From assembly GCA_037349105.1 (NCBI GenBank), contig JAYJMM010000028.1, forward strand, positions 2,108,001 to 2,172,000: a stretch of DNA of 64,000 nucleotides, given 5' to 3'. The position numbers were made by a program, and so were the translations under genes. The notes beneath the pieces were generated by a model. It was not told the origin of the DNA, ran no database searches, and was given only the letters and a program-made list of their open reading frames with translations. This document shows positions 48,801 to 61,412 of the stretch, one piece after another (the stretch's first letter is position 1; the number at the start of each line of letters is the position of its first letter). This stretch comes from Limnomonas spitsbergensis (taxonomy: Eukaryota > Chlorophyta > Chlorophyceae > Chlamydomonadales).

Positions 48801-51800
48801 AAGTGGAAAGCCATGGGGTGAATGAACAGCCCTGGGTGAATGAAGTGGAAAACCCTGGGGTGAAGTGGAAAGCCGTGAGGTGAAGCGGAAAGCCCTGGGG
48901 TAAAGTAGAAAACCATGATGTTAAGTGGAAAGCCCTGGGGTGAAGTGAGTGGAAAGCCATGGGGTGAAGTGGAAAGCCCTGGGGTGAAGTGGAAAGCCAT
49001 GAGGTGAAGTGGAAAGCCCTGGGGTGAAGTGGAAAGCCATGGGGTGAAGTGAACAGCCCTGGGTGAATGAAGTGGAAAGCCCTGGGGTGAAGTGGAAAGC
49101 CATGAGGTGAAGTGGAAAGCCCTGGGGTGAAGTGGAAAGCCGAGAGGTGAAGCGGAAAGCCCTGGGTGAATGGAGTGGAAAGCCATGAGGTGAAGTGGAA
49201 AGCCCTGGGGTGAAGTGAGTGGAAAGCCATGGGGTGAAGTGGAAAGCCATGAGGTGAAGTGGAAAGCCATGAGGTGAAGTGGAAATCCATGAGGTGAAGT
49301 GGAAAGCCCATGGGTGAAGTGGAAGGCCCTGGGGTGAAGTGAAAAGCCATGGGGTGAAGTGAACAGCCCTGGGTGAATGAAGTGGAAAGCCCTGGGGTGA
49401 AGTGGAAAGCCATGAGGTGAAGTGGAAAGCCCTGGGGTGAAGTGGAAAGCCATGGGGTGAAGTGAACAGCCCTGGGTGAATGAAGTGGAAAGCCCTGGGG
49501 TGAAGTGGAAAGCCATGAGGTGAAGTGGAAAGCCCTGGGGTGAAGTGGAAAGCCGTGAGGTGAAGCGGAAAGCCCTGGGGTAAAGTGGAAAGCCATGATG
49601 TTAAGTGGAAAGTCCTGGGGTGAAGTGAGTGGAAAGCCATGGGGTGAAGTGGAAAGCCCTGGGGTGAAGTGGAAAGCCATGAGGTGAAGTGGAAAGCCCA
49701 TGGGTGAAGTGGAAAGCCCTGGGGTGAAGTGAAAAGCCATGGGGTGAAGTGAACAGCCCTCGGTGAATGAAGTGGAAAGCCCTGGGGTGAAGTGGAAAGC
49801 CATGAGGTGAAGTGGAAAGCCCTGGGGTGAAGTGGAAAGCCATGGGGTGAATGAACAGCCCTGGGTAAATGAAGTGGAAAACCCTGGGGTGAAGTGGAAA
49901 GCCGTGAGGTGAAGCGGAAAGCCCTGGGGTAAAGTAGAAAACCATGATGTTAAGTGGAAAGCCCTGGGGTGAAGTGAGTGGAAAGCCATGGGGTGAAGTG
50001 GAAAGCCCTGGGGTGAAGTGGAAAGCCATGAGGTAAAGTGGAAAGCCATGATGTTAAGTGGAAAGTCCTGGGGTGAAGTGAGTGGAAAGCCATGGGGTGA
50101 AGTGGAAAGCCCTAGGGTGAAGTGGAAAGCCATGAGGTGAAGTGGAAAGCCATGAGGTGAAGTGGAAAGCCCATGGGTGAAGTGGAAAGCCCTGGGGTGA
50201 AGTGAAAAGCCATGGGGTGAAGTGAACAGCCCTCGGTGAATGAAGTGGAAAGCCCTGGGGTGAAGTGGAAAGCCATGAGGTGAAGTGGAAAGCCCTGGGG
50301 TGAAGTGGAAAGCCATGGGGTGAATGAACAGCCCTGGGTGAATGAAGTGGAAAACCCTGGGGTGAAGTGGAAAGCCGTGAGGTGAAGCGGAAAGCCCTAG
50401 GGTAAAGTAGAAAACCATGATGTTAAGTGGAAAGCCCTGGGGTGAAGTGAGTGGAAAGCCATGGGGTGAAGTGGAAAGCCCTGGGGTGAAGTGGAAAGCC
50501 ATGAGGTGAAGTGGAAAGCCATGAGGTGAAGTGGAAAGCCCTGGGGTGAAGTGGAAAGCCATGGGGTGAAGTGAACAGCCCTGGGTGAATGAAGTGGAAA
50601 GCCCTGGGGTGAAGTGGAAAGCCATGAGGTGAAGTGGAAAGCCCTGGGGTGAAGTGGAAAGCCGTGAGGTGAAGCGGAAAGCCCTGGGTGAATGAAGTGG
50701 AAAGCCATGAGGTGAAGTGGAAAGCCCTGGGGTGAAGTGAGTGGAAAGCCATGGGGTGAAGTGGAAAGCCATGAGGTGAAGTGGAAAGCCATAAGGTGAA
50801 GTGGAAATCCATGAGGTGAAGTGGAAAGCCCATGGGTGAAGTGGAAGGCCCTGGGGTGAAGTGAAAAGCCATGGGGTGAAGTGAACAGCCCTGGGTGAAT
50901 GAAGTGGAAAGCCCTGGGGTGAAGTGGAAAGCCATGAGGTGAAGTGGAAAGCCCTGGGGTGAAGTGGAAAGCCATGGGGTGAAGTGACAGGCCCTCGGTG
51001 AATGAAGTGGAAAGCCCTGGGGTGAAGTGGAAAGCCATGAGGTGAAGTGGAAAGCCCTGGGGTGAAGTGGAAAGCCATGGGGTGAAGTGATCAGCCCTGG
51101 GTGAATGAAGTGGAAAGCCCTGGGGTGAAGTGGAAAGCCATGAGGTGAAGTGGAAAGCCCTGGGGTGAAGTGGAAAGCCGTGAGGTGAAGCGGAAAGCCC
51201 TGGGGTAAAGTGGAAAGCCATGATGTTAAGTGGAAAGTCCTGGGGTGAAGTGAGTGGAAAGCCATGGGGTGAAGTGGAAAGCCCTGGGGTGAAGTGGAAA
51301 GCCATGGGGTGAAATGGAAAGCCCTGGGGTGAAGTGAAAAGCCATGGGGTGAAGTGAACAGCTCTGGGTGCATGAAGTGGAAAGCCCTGGGGTGAAGTGG
51401 AAAGCCATGAGGTGAAGTGGAAAGCCCTGGGGTGAAGTGGAAAGCCATGGGGTGAAGTGAACAGCCCTGGGTGAATGAAGTGGAAAGCCCTGGGGTGAAG
51501 TGGAAAGCCATGAGGTGAAGTGGAAAGCCCTGGGGTGAAGTGGAAAGCCGTGAGGTGAAGCGGAAAGCCCTGGGGTAAAGTGGAAAGCCATGATGTTAAG
51601 TGGAAAGTCCTGGGGTGAAGTGAGTGGAAAGCCATGGGGTGAAGTGGAAAGCCCTGGGGTGAAGTGGAAAGCCATGAGGTGAAGTGGAAAGCCCATGGGT
51701 GAAGTGGAAAGCCCTGGGGTGAAGTGAAAAGCCATGGGGTGAAGTGAACAGCCCTCGGTGAATGAAGTGGAAAGCCCTGGGGTGAAGTGGAAAGCCATGA

Positions 51801-51944
51801 GGTGAAGTGGAAAGCCCTGGGGTGAAGTGGAAAGCCATGGGGTGAATGAACAGCCCTGGGTGAATGAAGTGGAAAACCCTGGGGTGAAGTGGAAAGCCGT
51901 GAGGTGAAGCGGAAAGCCCTGGGGTAAAGTAGAAAACCATGATG
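45898..51944 (+). repeat. Higher-order unit U8, 6047 bp (twin of U7)
   Basis: The layout is identical to U7 at offset 6047 throughout, including unit-specific variants such as gccgagagg near 49139, gctgtgagg near 47537, gggtaaatga near 49864 and gggtgcatga near 51367. It is also the partner of U10, at offset 9941 up to about 49700 and offset 9468 after about 50420; the 473 bp difference is the 104 + 369 pair present here (49950-50422). TGATCA is at 51088. Confidence 0.92.
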
Positions 51945-54900
51945 TTAAGTGGAAAGCCCTGGGGTGAAGTGAGTGGAAAGCCATGGGGTGAAGTGGAAAG
52001 CCCTGGGGTGAAGTGGAAAGCCATGAGGTGAAGTGGAAAGCCATGAGGTGAAGTGGAAAGCCCTGGGGTGAATTGGAAAGCCATGGGGTGAAGTGAACAG
52101 CCCTGGGTGAATGAAGTGGAAAGCCCTGGGGTGAAGTGGAAAGCCATGAGGTGAAGTGAAGGCCCTGGGGTGAAGTGGAAAGCCGTGAGGTGAAGCGGAA
52201 AGCCCTGGGTGAATGAAGTGGAAAGCCATGAGGTGAAGTTGAAAGCCCTGGGGTGAAGTGAGTGGAAAGCCATGGGGTGAAGTGGAAAGCCATGAGGTGA
52301 AGTGGAAAGCCATGGGGTGAAGTGGAAATCCATGAGGTGAAGTGGAAAGCCCATGGGTGAAGTGGAAGGCCCTGGGGTGAAGTGGAAAGCCATGGGGTGA
52401 AGTGACAGGCCCTCGGTGAATGAAGTGGAAAGCCCTGGGGTGAAGTGGAAAGTCATGAGGTGAAGTGGAAAGCCCTGGGGTGAAGTGGAAAGCCATGGGG
52501 TGAAGTGAACAGCCCTGGGTGAATGAAGTGGAAAGCCCTGGGGTGAAGTGGAAAGCCGTGAGGTGAAGCGGAAAGCCCTGGGGTAAAGTGGAAAGCCATG
52601 ATGTTAAGTGGAAAGTCCTGGGGTGAAGTGAGTGGAAAGCCATGGGGTGAAGTGGAAAGCCCATGGGTGAAGTGGAAAGCCATGAGGTGAAGTGGAAAGC
52701 CATGAGGTGAAGTGGAAAGCCCATGGGTGAACTGGAAAGCCCTGGGGTGAAGTGAAAAGCCATGGGGTGAAGTGAACAGCCCTCGGTGAATGAAGTGGAA
52801 AGCCCTGGGGTGAAGTGGAAAGCCATGAGGTGAAGTGGAAAGCCCTGGGGTGAAGTGGAAAGCCATGGGGTGAATGAACAGCCCTGGGTGAATGATGTGG
52901 AAAACCCTGGGGTGAAGTGGAAAGCCGTGAGGGGAAGCGGAAAGCCCTGGGGTAAAGTAGAAAACCATGATGTTAAGTGGACAGCCCTGGGGTGAAGTGA
53001 GTGGAAAGCCATGGGGTGAAGTGGAAAGCCCTGGGGTGAAGTGGAAAGCCATGAGGTGAAGTGGAAAGCCATGAGGTGAAGTGGAAAGCCCTGGGGTGAA
53101 GTGGAAAGCCATGGGGTGAAGTGAACAGCCCTGGGTGAATGAAGTGGAAAGCCCTGGGGTGAAGTGGAAAGCCACGAGGTGAAGTGGAAAGCCCTGGGTG
53201 AATGAAGTGGAAAGCCATGAGGTGAAGTGGATAGCCCTGGGGTGAAGTGAGTGGAAAGCCATGGGGTGAAGTGGAAAGCCATGAGGTGAAGTGGAAAGCC
53301 ATGAGGTGAAGTGGAAATCCATGAGGTGAAGTGGAAAGCCCATGGGTGAAGTGGAAGGCCCTGGGGTGAAGTGGAAAGCCATGGGGTGAAGTGACAGGCC
53401 CTCGGTGAATGAAGTGGAAAGCCCTGGGGTGAAGTGGAAAGCCATGAGGTGAAGTGGAAAGCCCTGGGGTGAAGTGGAAAGCCATGGGGTGAAGTGAGTG
53501 GAAAGCCATGGGTGAATGAAGTGGAAAGCCCTGGGGTGAAGTGGAAAGCCATGAGGTGATGTGGAAAGCCCTGGGGTGAAGTGGAAAGCTGTGAGGTGAA
53601 GCGGAAAGCCCTGGGGTAAAGTGGAAAGCCATGATGTTAAGTGGAAAGTCCTGGGGTGAAGTGAGTGGAAAGCCATGGGGTTAAGTGGAAAGCCCTGGGG
53701 TGAAGTGGAAAGCCATGAGGTGAAGTGGAAAGCCATGAGGTGAAGTGGAAAGCCCTGGGGTGAAGTGGAAAGCCATGGGGTGAAGTGAACAGCCCTGGGT
53801 GAATGAAGTGGAAAGCCCTGGGGTGAAGTGGAAAGCCATGAGGTGAAGTGGAAAGCCCTGGGGTGAAGTGGAAAGCCGTGAGGTGAAGCGGAAAGCCCTG
53901 GGTGAATGAAGTGGAAAGCCATGAGGTGAAGTGGAAAGCCCTGGGGTGAAGTGAGTGGAAAGCCATGGGGTGAAGTGGAAAGCCATGAGGTGAAGTGGAA
54001 AGCCATAAGGTGAAGTGGAAATCCATGAGGTGAAGTGGAAAGCCCATGGGTGAAGTGGAAGGCCCTGGGGTGAAGTGGAAAGCCATGGGGTGAAGTGACA
54101 GGCCCTCGGTGAATGAAGTGGAAAGCCCTGGGGTGAAGTGGAAAGCCATGAGGTGAAGTGGAAAGCCCTGGGGTGAAGTGGAAAGCCATGGGGTGAAGTG
54201 ATCAGCCCTGGGTGAATGAAGTGGAAAGCCCTGGGGTGAAGTGGAAAGCCATGAGGTGAAGTGGAAAGCCCTGGGGTGAAGTGGAAAGCCGTGAGGTGAA
54301 GCGGAAAGCCCTGGGGTAAAGTGGAAAGCCATGATGTTAAGTGGAAAGTCCTGGGGTGAAGTGAGTGGAAAGCCATGGGGTGAAGTGGAAAGCCCTGGGG
54401 TGAAGTGGAAAGCCATGAGGTGAAGTGGAAAGCCCATGGGTGAAATGGAAAGCCCTGGGGTGAAGTGAAAAGCCATGGGGTGAAGTGAACAGCTCTGGGT
54501 GAATGAAGTGGAAAGCCCTGGGGTGAAGTGGAAAGCCATGAGGTGAAGTTGAAAGCCCTGGGGTGAAGTGGAAAGCCATGGGGTGAAGTGAACAGCCCTG
54601 GGTGAATGAAGTGGAAAGCCCTGGGGTGAAGTGGAAAGCCATGAGGTGAAGTGGAAAGCCCTGGGGTGAAGTGGAAAGCCGTGAGGTGAAGCGGAAAGCC
54701 CTGGGTGAATGAAGTGGAAAGCCATGAGGTGAAGTGGAAAGCCCTGGGGTGAAGTGAGTGGAAAGCCATGGGGTGAAGTGGAAAGCCATGAGGTGAAGTG
54801 GAAAGCCATAAGGTGAAGTGGAAATCCATGAGGTGAAGTGGAAAGCCCATGGGTGAAGTGGAAGGCCCTGGGGTGAAGTGGAAAGCCATGGGGTGAAGTG

Positions 54901-55838
54901 ACAGGCCCTCGGTGAATGAAGTGGAAAGCCCTGGGGTGAAGTGGAAAGCCATGAGGTGAAGTGGAAAGCCCTGGGGTGAAGTGGAAAGCCATGGGGTGAA
55001 GTGATCAGCCCTGGGTGAATGAAGTGGAAAGCCCTGGGGTGAAGTGGAAAGCCATGAGGTGAAGTTGAAAGCCCTGGGGTGAAGTGGAAAGCCGTGAGGT
55101 GAAGCGGAAAGCCCTGGGGTAAAGTGGAAAGCCATGATGTTAAGTGGAAAGTCCTGGGGTGAAGTGAGTGGAAAGCCATGGGGTGAAGTGGAAAGCCCTG
55201 GGGTGAAGTGGAAAGCCATGAGGTGAAGTGGAAAGCCCATGGGTGAAATGGAAAGCCCTGGGGTGAAGTGAAAAGCCATGGGGTGAAGTGAACAGCTCTG
55301 GGTGAATGAAGTGGAAAGCCCTGGGGTGAAGTGGAAAGCCATGGGGTGAAGTGAACAGCCCTGGGTGAATGAAGTGGAAAGCCCTGGGGTGAAGTGGAAA
55401 GCCATGAGGTGAAGTGGAAAGCCCTGGGGTGAAGTGGAAAGCCGTGAGGTGAAGCGGAAAGCCATGGGGTAAAGTGGAAAGCCATGATGTTAAGTGGAAA
55501 GTCCTGGGGTGAAGTGAGTGGAAAGCCATGGGGTGAAGTGGAAAGCCCTGGGGTGAAGTGGAAAGCCATGAGGTGAAGTGGAAAGCCCATGGGTGAAGTG
55601 GAAAGCCCTGGGGTGAAGTGAAAAGCCATGGGGTGAAGTGAACAGCCCTCGGTGAATGAAGTGGAAAGCCCTGGGGTGAAGTGGAAAGCCATGAGGTGAA
55701 GTGGAAAGCCCTGGGGTGAAGTGGAAAGCCATGGGGTGAATGAACAGCCCTGGGTGAATGAAGTGGAAAACCCTGGGGTGAAGTGGAAAGCCGTGAGGTG
55801 AAGCGGAAAGCCCTGGGGTAAAGTAGAAAACCATGATG
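51945..55838 (+). repeat. Higher-order unit U9, 3894 bp
   Basis: Spacings are 659, 369, 664, 700, 803, 350, 349. The third block is 664 instead of 660 because a monomer near 53491 reads agtgagtggaaagcc where U7 has agtgaacagcc. A new ttaag word sits at 53681, made by one base change in a catgggg monomer. The block ggggtaaagtgg of neighbours U6-U8 is ggggtgaagtgg here, so its first part is not a simple copy of U8. The last 2202 bases match U6 at offset 15988. TGATCA is at 54199 and 55002. Confidence 0.88.
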
Positions 55839-58800
55839 TTAAGTGGAAAGCCCTGGGGTGAAGTGAGTGGAAAGCCATGGGGTGAAGTGGAAAGCCCTGG
55901 GGTGAAGTGGAAAGCCATGAGGTGAAGTGGAAAGCCATGAGGTGAAGTGGAAAGCCCTGGGGTGAATTGGAAAGTCATGGGGTGAAGTGAACAGCCCTGG
56001 GTGAATGAAGTGGAAAGCCCTGGGGTGAAGTGGAAAGCCATGAGGTGAAGTGAAGGCCCTGGGGTGAAGTGGAAAGCCGTGAGGTGAAGCGGAAAGCCCT
56101 GGGTGAATGAAGTGGAAAGCCATGAGGTGAAGTGGAAAGCCCTGGGGTGAAGTGAGTGGAAAGCCATGGGGTGAAGTGGAAAGCCATGAGGTGAAGTGGA
56201 AAGCCATAAGGTGAAGTGGAAATCCATGAGGTGAAGTGGAAAGCCCATGGGTGAAGTGGAAGGCCCTGGGGTGAAGTGGAAAGCCATGGGGTGAAGTGAC
56301 AGGCCCTCGGTGAATGAAGTGGAAAGCCCTGGGGTGAAGTGGAAAGTCATGAGGTGAAGTGGAAAGCCCTGGGGTGAAGTGGAAAGCCATGGGGTGAAGT
56401 GAACAGCCCTGGGTGAATGAAGTGGAAAGCCCTGGGGTGAAGTGGAAAGCCGTGAGGTGAAGCGGAAAGCCCTGGGGTAAAGTGGAAAGCCATGATGTTA
56501 AGTGGAAAGTCCTGGGGTGAAGTGAGTGGAAAGCCATGGGGTGAAGTGGAAAGCCCATGGGTGAAGTGGAAAGCCATGAGGTGAAGTGGAAAGCCATGAG
56601 GTGAAGTGGAAAGCCCATGGGTGAAGTGGAAAGCCCTGGGGTGAAGTGAAAAGCCATGGGGTGAAGTGAACAGCCCTCGGTGAATGAAGTGGAAAGCCCT
56701 GGGGTGAAGTGGAAAGCCATGAGGTGAAGTGGAAAGCCCTGGGGTGAAGTGGAAAGCCATGGGGTGAATGAACAGCCCTGGGTGAATGAAGTGGAAAACC
56801 CTGGGGTGAAGTGGAAAGCCGTGAGGGGAAGCGGAAAGCCCTGGGGTAAAGTAGAAAACCATGATGTTAAGTGGAAAGCCCTGGGGTGAAGTGAGTGGAA
56901 AGCCATGGGGTAAAGTGGAAAGCCCTGGGGTGAAGTGGAAAGCCATGAGGTGAAGTGGAAAGCCATGAGGTGAAGTGGAAAGCCCTGGGGTGAAGTGGAA
57001 AGCCATGGGGTGAAGTGAACAGCCCTGGGTGAATGAAGTGGAAAGCCCTGGGGTGAAGTGGAAAGCCACGAGGTGAAGTGGAAAGCCCTGGGTGAATGAA
57101 GTGGAAAGCCATGAGGTGAAGTGGATAGCCCTGGGGTGAAGTGAGTGGAAAGCCATGGGGTGAAGTGGAAAGCCATGAGGTGAAGTGGAAAGCCATGAGG
57201 TGAAGTGGAAATCCATGAGGTGAAGTGGAAAGCCCATGGGTGAAGTGGAAGGCCCTGGGGTGAAGTGGAAAGCCATGGGGTGAAGTGACAGGCCCTCGGT
57301 GAATGAAGTGGAAAGCCCTGGGGTGAAGTGGAAAGCCATGAGGTGAAGTGGAAAGCCCTGGGGTGAAGTGGAAAGCCATGGGGTGAAGTGAACAGCCCTG
57401 GGTGAATGAAGTGGAAAGCCCTGGGGTGAAGTGGAAAGCCATGAGGTGATGTGGAAAGCCCTGGGGTGAAGTGGAAAGCTGTGAGGTGAAGCGGAAAGCC
57501 CTGGGGTAAAGTGGAAAGCCATGATGTTAAGTGGAAAGTCCTGGGGTGAAGTGAGTGGAAAGCCATGGGGTGAAGTGGAAAGCCCTGGGGTGAAGTGGAA
57601 AGCCATGAGGTGAAGTGGAAAGCCATGAGGTGAAGTGGAAAGCCCATGGGTGAAGTGGAAAGCCCTGGGGTGAAGTGAAAAGCCATGGGGTGAAGTGAAC
57701 AGCCCTCGGTGAATGAAGTGGAAAGCCCTGGGGTGAAGTGGAAAGCCATGAGGTGAAGTGGAAAGCCATGAGGTGAAGTGGAAAGCCATGAGGTGAAGTG
57801 GAAAGCCCTGGGGTGAAGTGGAAAGCCATGGGGTGAAGTGAACAGCCCTGGGTGAATGAAGTGGAAAGCCCTGGGGTGAAGTGGAAAGCCATGAGGTGAA
57901 GTGGAAAGCCCTGGGGTGAAGTGGAAAGCCATGGGGTGAAGTGAACAGCCCTGGGTGAATGAAGTGGAAAGCCCTGGGGTGAAGTGGAAAGCCATGAGGT
58001 GAAGTGGAAAGCCCTGGGGTGAAGTGGAAAGCCGTGAGGTGAAGCGGAAAGCCCTGGGTGAATGAAGTGGAAAGCCATGATGTGAAGTGGAAAGCCCTGG
58101 GGTGAAGTGAGTGGAAAGCCATGGGGTGAAGTGGAAAGCCATGAGGTGAAGTGGAAAGCCATGAGGTGAAGTGGAAATCCATGAGGTGAAGTGGAAAGCC
58201 CATGGGTGAAGTGGAAGGCCCTGGGGTGAAGTGGAAAGCCATGGGGTGAAGTGACAGGCCTTCGGTGAATGAAGTGGAAAGCCCTGGGGTGAAGTGGAAA
58301 GCCATGAGGTGAAGTGGAAAGCCCTGGGGTGAAGTGGAAAGCCATGGGGTGAAGTGAACAGCCCTGGGTGAATAAAGTGGAAAGCCCTGGGGTGAAGTGG
58401 AAAGCCATGAGGTGAAGTGGAAAGCCATGGGGTGAAGTGGAAAGCCGTGAGGTGAAGCGGAAAGCCCTGGGGTAAAGTGGAAAGCCATGATGTTAAGTGG
58501 AAAGTCCTGGGGTGAAGTGAGTGGAAAGCCATGGGGTGAAGTGGAAAGCCCTGGGGTGAAGTGGAAAGCCATGAGGTGAAGTGGAAAGCCATGAGGTGAA
58601 GTGGAAAGCCCATGGGTGAAGTGGAAAGCCCTGGGGTGAAGTGAATTGCCATGGGGTGAAGTGAACAGCCCTCGGTGAATGAAGTGGAAAGCCCTCGGGT
58701 GAAGTGGAAAGCCATGAGGTGAAGTGGAAAGCCCTGGGGTGAAGTGGAAAGCCATGGGGTGAATGAACAGCCCTGGGTGAATGAAGTGGAAAACCCTGGG

Positions 58801-61412
58801 GTGAAGTGGAAAGCCGTGAGGTGAAGCGGAAAGCCCTGGGGTAAAGTAGAAAACCATGATGTTAAGTGGAAAGCCCTGGGGTGAAGTGAGTGGAAAGCCA
58901 TGGGGTGAAGTGGAAAGCCCTGGGGTGAAGTGGAAAGCCATGAGGTGAAGTGGAAAGCCCTGGGGTGAAGTGGAAAGCCATGGGGTGAAGTGAACAGCCC
59001 TGGGTGAATGAAGTGGAAAGCCCTGGGGTGAAGTGGAAAGCCATGAGGTGAAGTGGAAAGCCCTGGGGTGAAGTGGAAAGCCGAGAGGTGAAGCGGAAAG
59101 CCCTGGGTGAATGGAGTGGAAAGCCATGAGGTGAAGTGGAAAGCCCTGGGGTGAAGTGAGTGGAAAGCCATGGGGTGAAGTGGAAAGCCATGAGGTGAAG
59201 TGGAAAGCCATGAGGTGAAGTGGAAATCCATGAGGTGAAGTGGAAAGCCCATGGGTGAAGTGGAAGGCCCTGGGGTGAAGTGAAAAGCCATGGGGTGAAG
59301 TGAACAGCCCTGGGTGAATGAAGTGGAAAGCCCTGGGGTGAAGTGGAAAGCCATGAGGTGAAGTGGAAAGCCCTGGGGTGAAGTGGAAAGCCATGGGGTG
59401 AAGTGAACAGCCCTGGGTGAATGAAGTGGAAAGCCCTGGGGTGAAGTGGAAAGCCATGAGGTGAAGTGGAAAGCCCTGGGGTGAAGTGGAAAGCCGTGAG
59501 GTGAAGCGGAAAGCCCTGGGGTAAAGTGGAAAGCCATGATGTTAAGTGGAAAGTCCTGGGGTGAAGTGAGTGGAAAGCCATGGGGTGAAGTGGAAAGCCC
59601 TGGGGTGAAGTGGAAAGCCATGAGGTGAAGTGGAAAGCCCATGGGTGAAGTGGAAAGCCCTGGGGTGAAGTGAAAAGCCATGGGGTGAAGTGAACAGCCC
59701 TCGGTGAATGAAGTGGAAAGCCCTGGGGTGAAGTGGAAAGCCATGAGGTGAAGTGGAAAGCCCTGGGGTGAAGTGGAAAGCCATGGGGTGAATGAACAGC
59801 CCTGGGTGAATGAAGTGGAAAACCCTGGGGTGAAGTGGAAAGCCGTGAGGTGAAGCGGAAAGCCCTAGGGTAAAGTAGAAAACCATGATGTTAAGTGGAA
59901 AGCCCTGGGGTGAAGTGAGTGGAAAGCCATGGGGTGAAGTGGAAAGCCCTGGGGTGAAGTGGAAAGCCATGAGGTGAAGTGGAAAGCCATGAGGTGAAGT
60001 GGAAAGCCCTGGGGTGAAGTGGAAAGCCATGGGGTGAAGTGAACAGCCCTGGGTGAATGAAGTGGAAAGCCCTGGGGTGAAGTGGAAAGCCATGAGGTGA
60101 AGTGGAAAGCCCTGGGGTGAAGTGGAAAGCCGTGAGGTGAAGCGGAAAGCCCTGGGTGAATGAAGTGGAAAGCCATGAGGTGAAGTGGAAAGCCCTGGGG
60201 TGAAGTGAGTGGAAAGCCATGGGGTGAAGTGGAAAGCCATGAGGTGAAGTGGAAAGCCATAAGGTGAAGTGGAAATCCATGAGGTGAAGTGGAAAGCCCA
60301 TGGGTGAAGTGGAAGGCCCTGGGGTGAAGTGAAAAGCCATGGGGTGAAGTGAACAGCCCTGGGTGAATGAAGTGGAAAGCCCTGGGGTGAAGTGGAAAGC
60401 CATGAGGTGAAGTGGAAAGCCCTGGGGTGAAGTGGAAAGCCATGGGGTGAAGTGACAGGCCCTCGGTGAATGAAGTGGAAAGCCCTGGGGTGAAGTGGAA
60501 AGCCATGAGGTGAAGTGGAAAGCCCTGGGGTGAAGTGGAAAGCCATGGGGTGAAGTGATCAGCCCTGGGTGAATGAAGTGGAAAGCCCTGGGGTGAAGTG
60601 GAAAGCCATGAGGTGAAGTGGAAAGCCCTGGGGTGAAGTGGAAAGCCGTGAGGTGAAGCGGAAAGCCCTGGGGTAAAGTGGAAAGCCATGATGTTAAGTG
60701 GAAAGTCCTGGGGTGAAGTGAGTGGAAAGCCATGGGGTGAAGTGGAAAGCCCTGGGGTGAAGTGGAAAGCCATGGGGTGAAATGGAAAGCCCTGGGGTGA
60801 AGTGAAAAGCCATGGGGTGAAGTGAACAGCTCTGGGTGCATGAAGTGGAAAGCCCTGGGGTGAAGTGGAAAGCCATGAGGTGAAGTGGAAAGCCCTGGGG
60901 TGAAGTGGAAAGCCATGGGGTGAAGTGAACAGCCCTGGGTGAATGAAGTGGAAAGCCCTGGGGTGAAGTGGAAAGCCATGAGGTGAAGTGGAAAGCCCTG
61001 GGGTGAAGTGGAAAGCCGTGAGGTGAAGCGGAAAGCCCTGGGGTAAAGTGGAAAGCCATGATGTTAAGTGGAAAGTCCTGGGGTGAAGTGAGTGGAAAGC
61101 CATGGGGTGAAGTGGAAAGCCCTGGGGTGAAGTGGAAAGCCATGAGGTGAAGTGGAAAGCCCATGGGTGAAGTGGAAAGCCCTGGGGTGAAGTGAAAAGC
61201 CATGGGGTGAAGTGAACAGCCCTCGGTGAATGAAGTGGAAAGCCCTGGGGTGAAGTGGAAAGCCATGAGGTGAAGTGGAAAGCCCTGGGGTGAAGTGGAA
61301 AGCCATGGGGTGAATGAACAGCCCTGGGTGAATGAAGTGGAAAACCCTGGGGTGAAGTGGAAAGCCGTGAGGTGAAGCGGAAAGCCCTGGGGTAAAGTAG
61401 AAAACCATGATG
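55839..61412 (+). repeat. Higher-order unit U10, 5574 bp
   Basis: Spacings are 659, 369, 660, 966, 369, 680, 349, 803, 370, 349: the U7/U8 layout minus 104 + 369 bp. The loss falls inside the gamma block 59542-59890, whose first half matches the 49601 block of U8 and whose second half matches the 50054 block. Private changes include gtgtatactc-free but unit-specific points such as ttgtatac-like words being absent; the clearest visible one is gaataaagtgg near 58371, also seen in U2 near 11856. TGATCA is at 60556. Confidence 0.88.
59542..59890 (+). repeat. Hybrid gamma block at a 473-bp loss
   Basis: The 5' half has ccctggggt followed by one catgagg and a cccatggg monomer, like 49601-49949 of U8. 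The 3' half has gggtgaatgaagtggaaaacc and ccctagggtaaagtag, like 50054-50422, not the gggtaaatga and ccctggggtaaag of 49863-49930. The missing 473 bp equals the 349-to-369 neighbour distance (104 + 369). Confidence 0.8.

Noticed and set aside
39851..51078. Long minus-strand open reading frames (up to 1726 codons) as genes
   Set aside because: They are a property of a stop-free 20-mer whose length is not a multiple of 3. All frames encode the same cycle, ends fall at variant words that make a stop, and nothing resembles a domain or a promoter.
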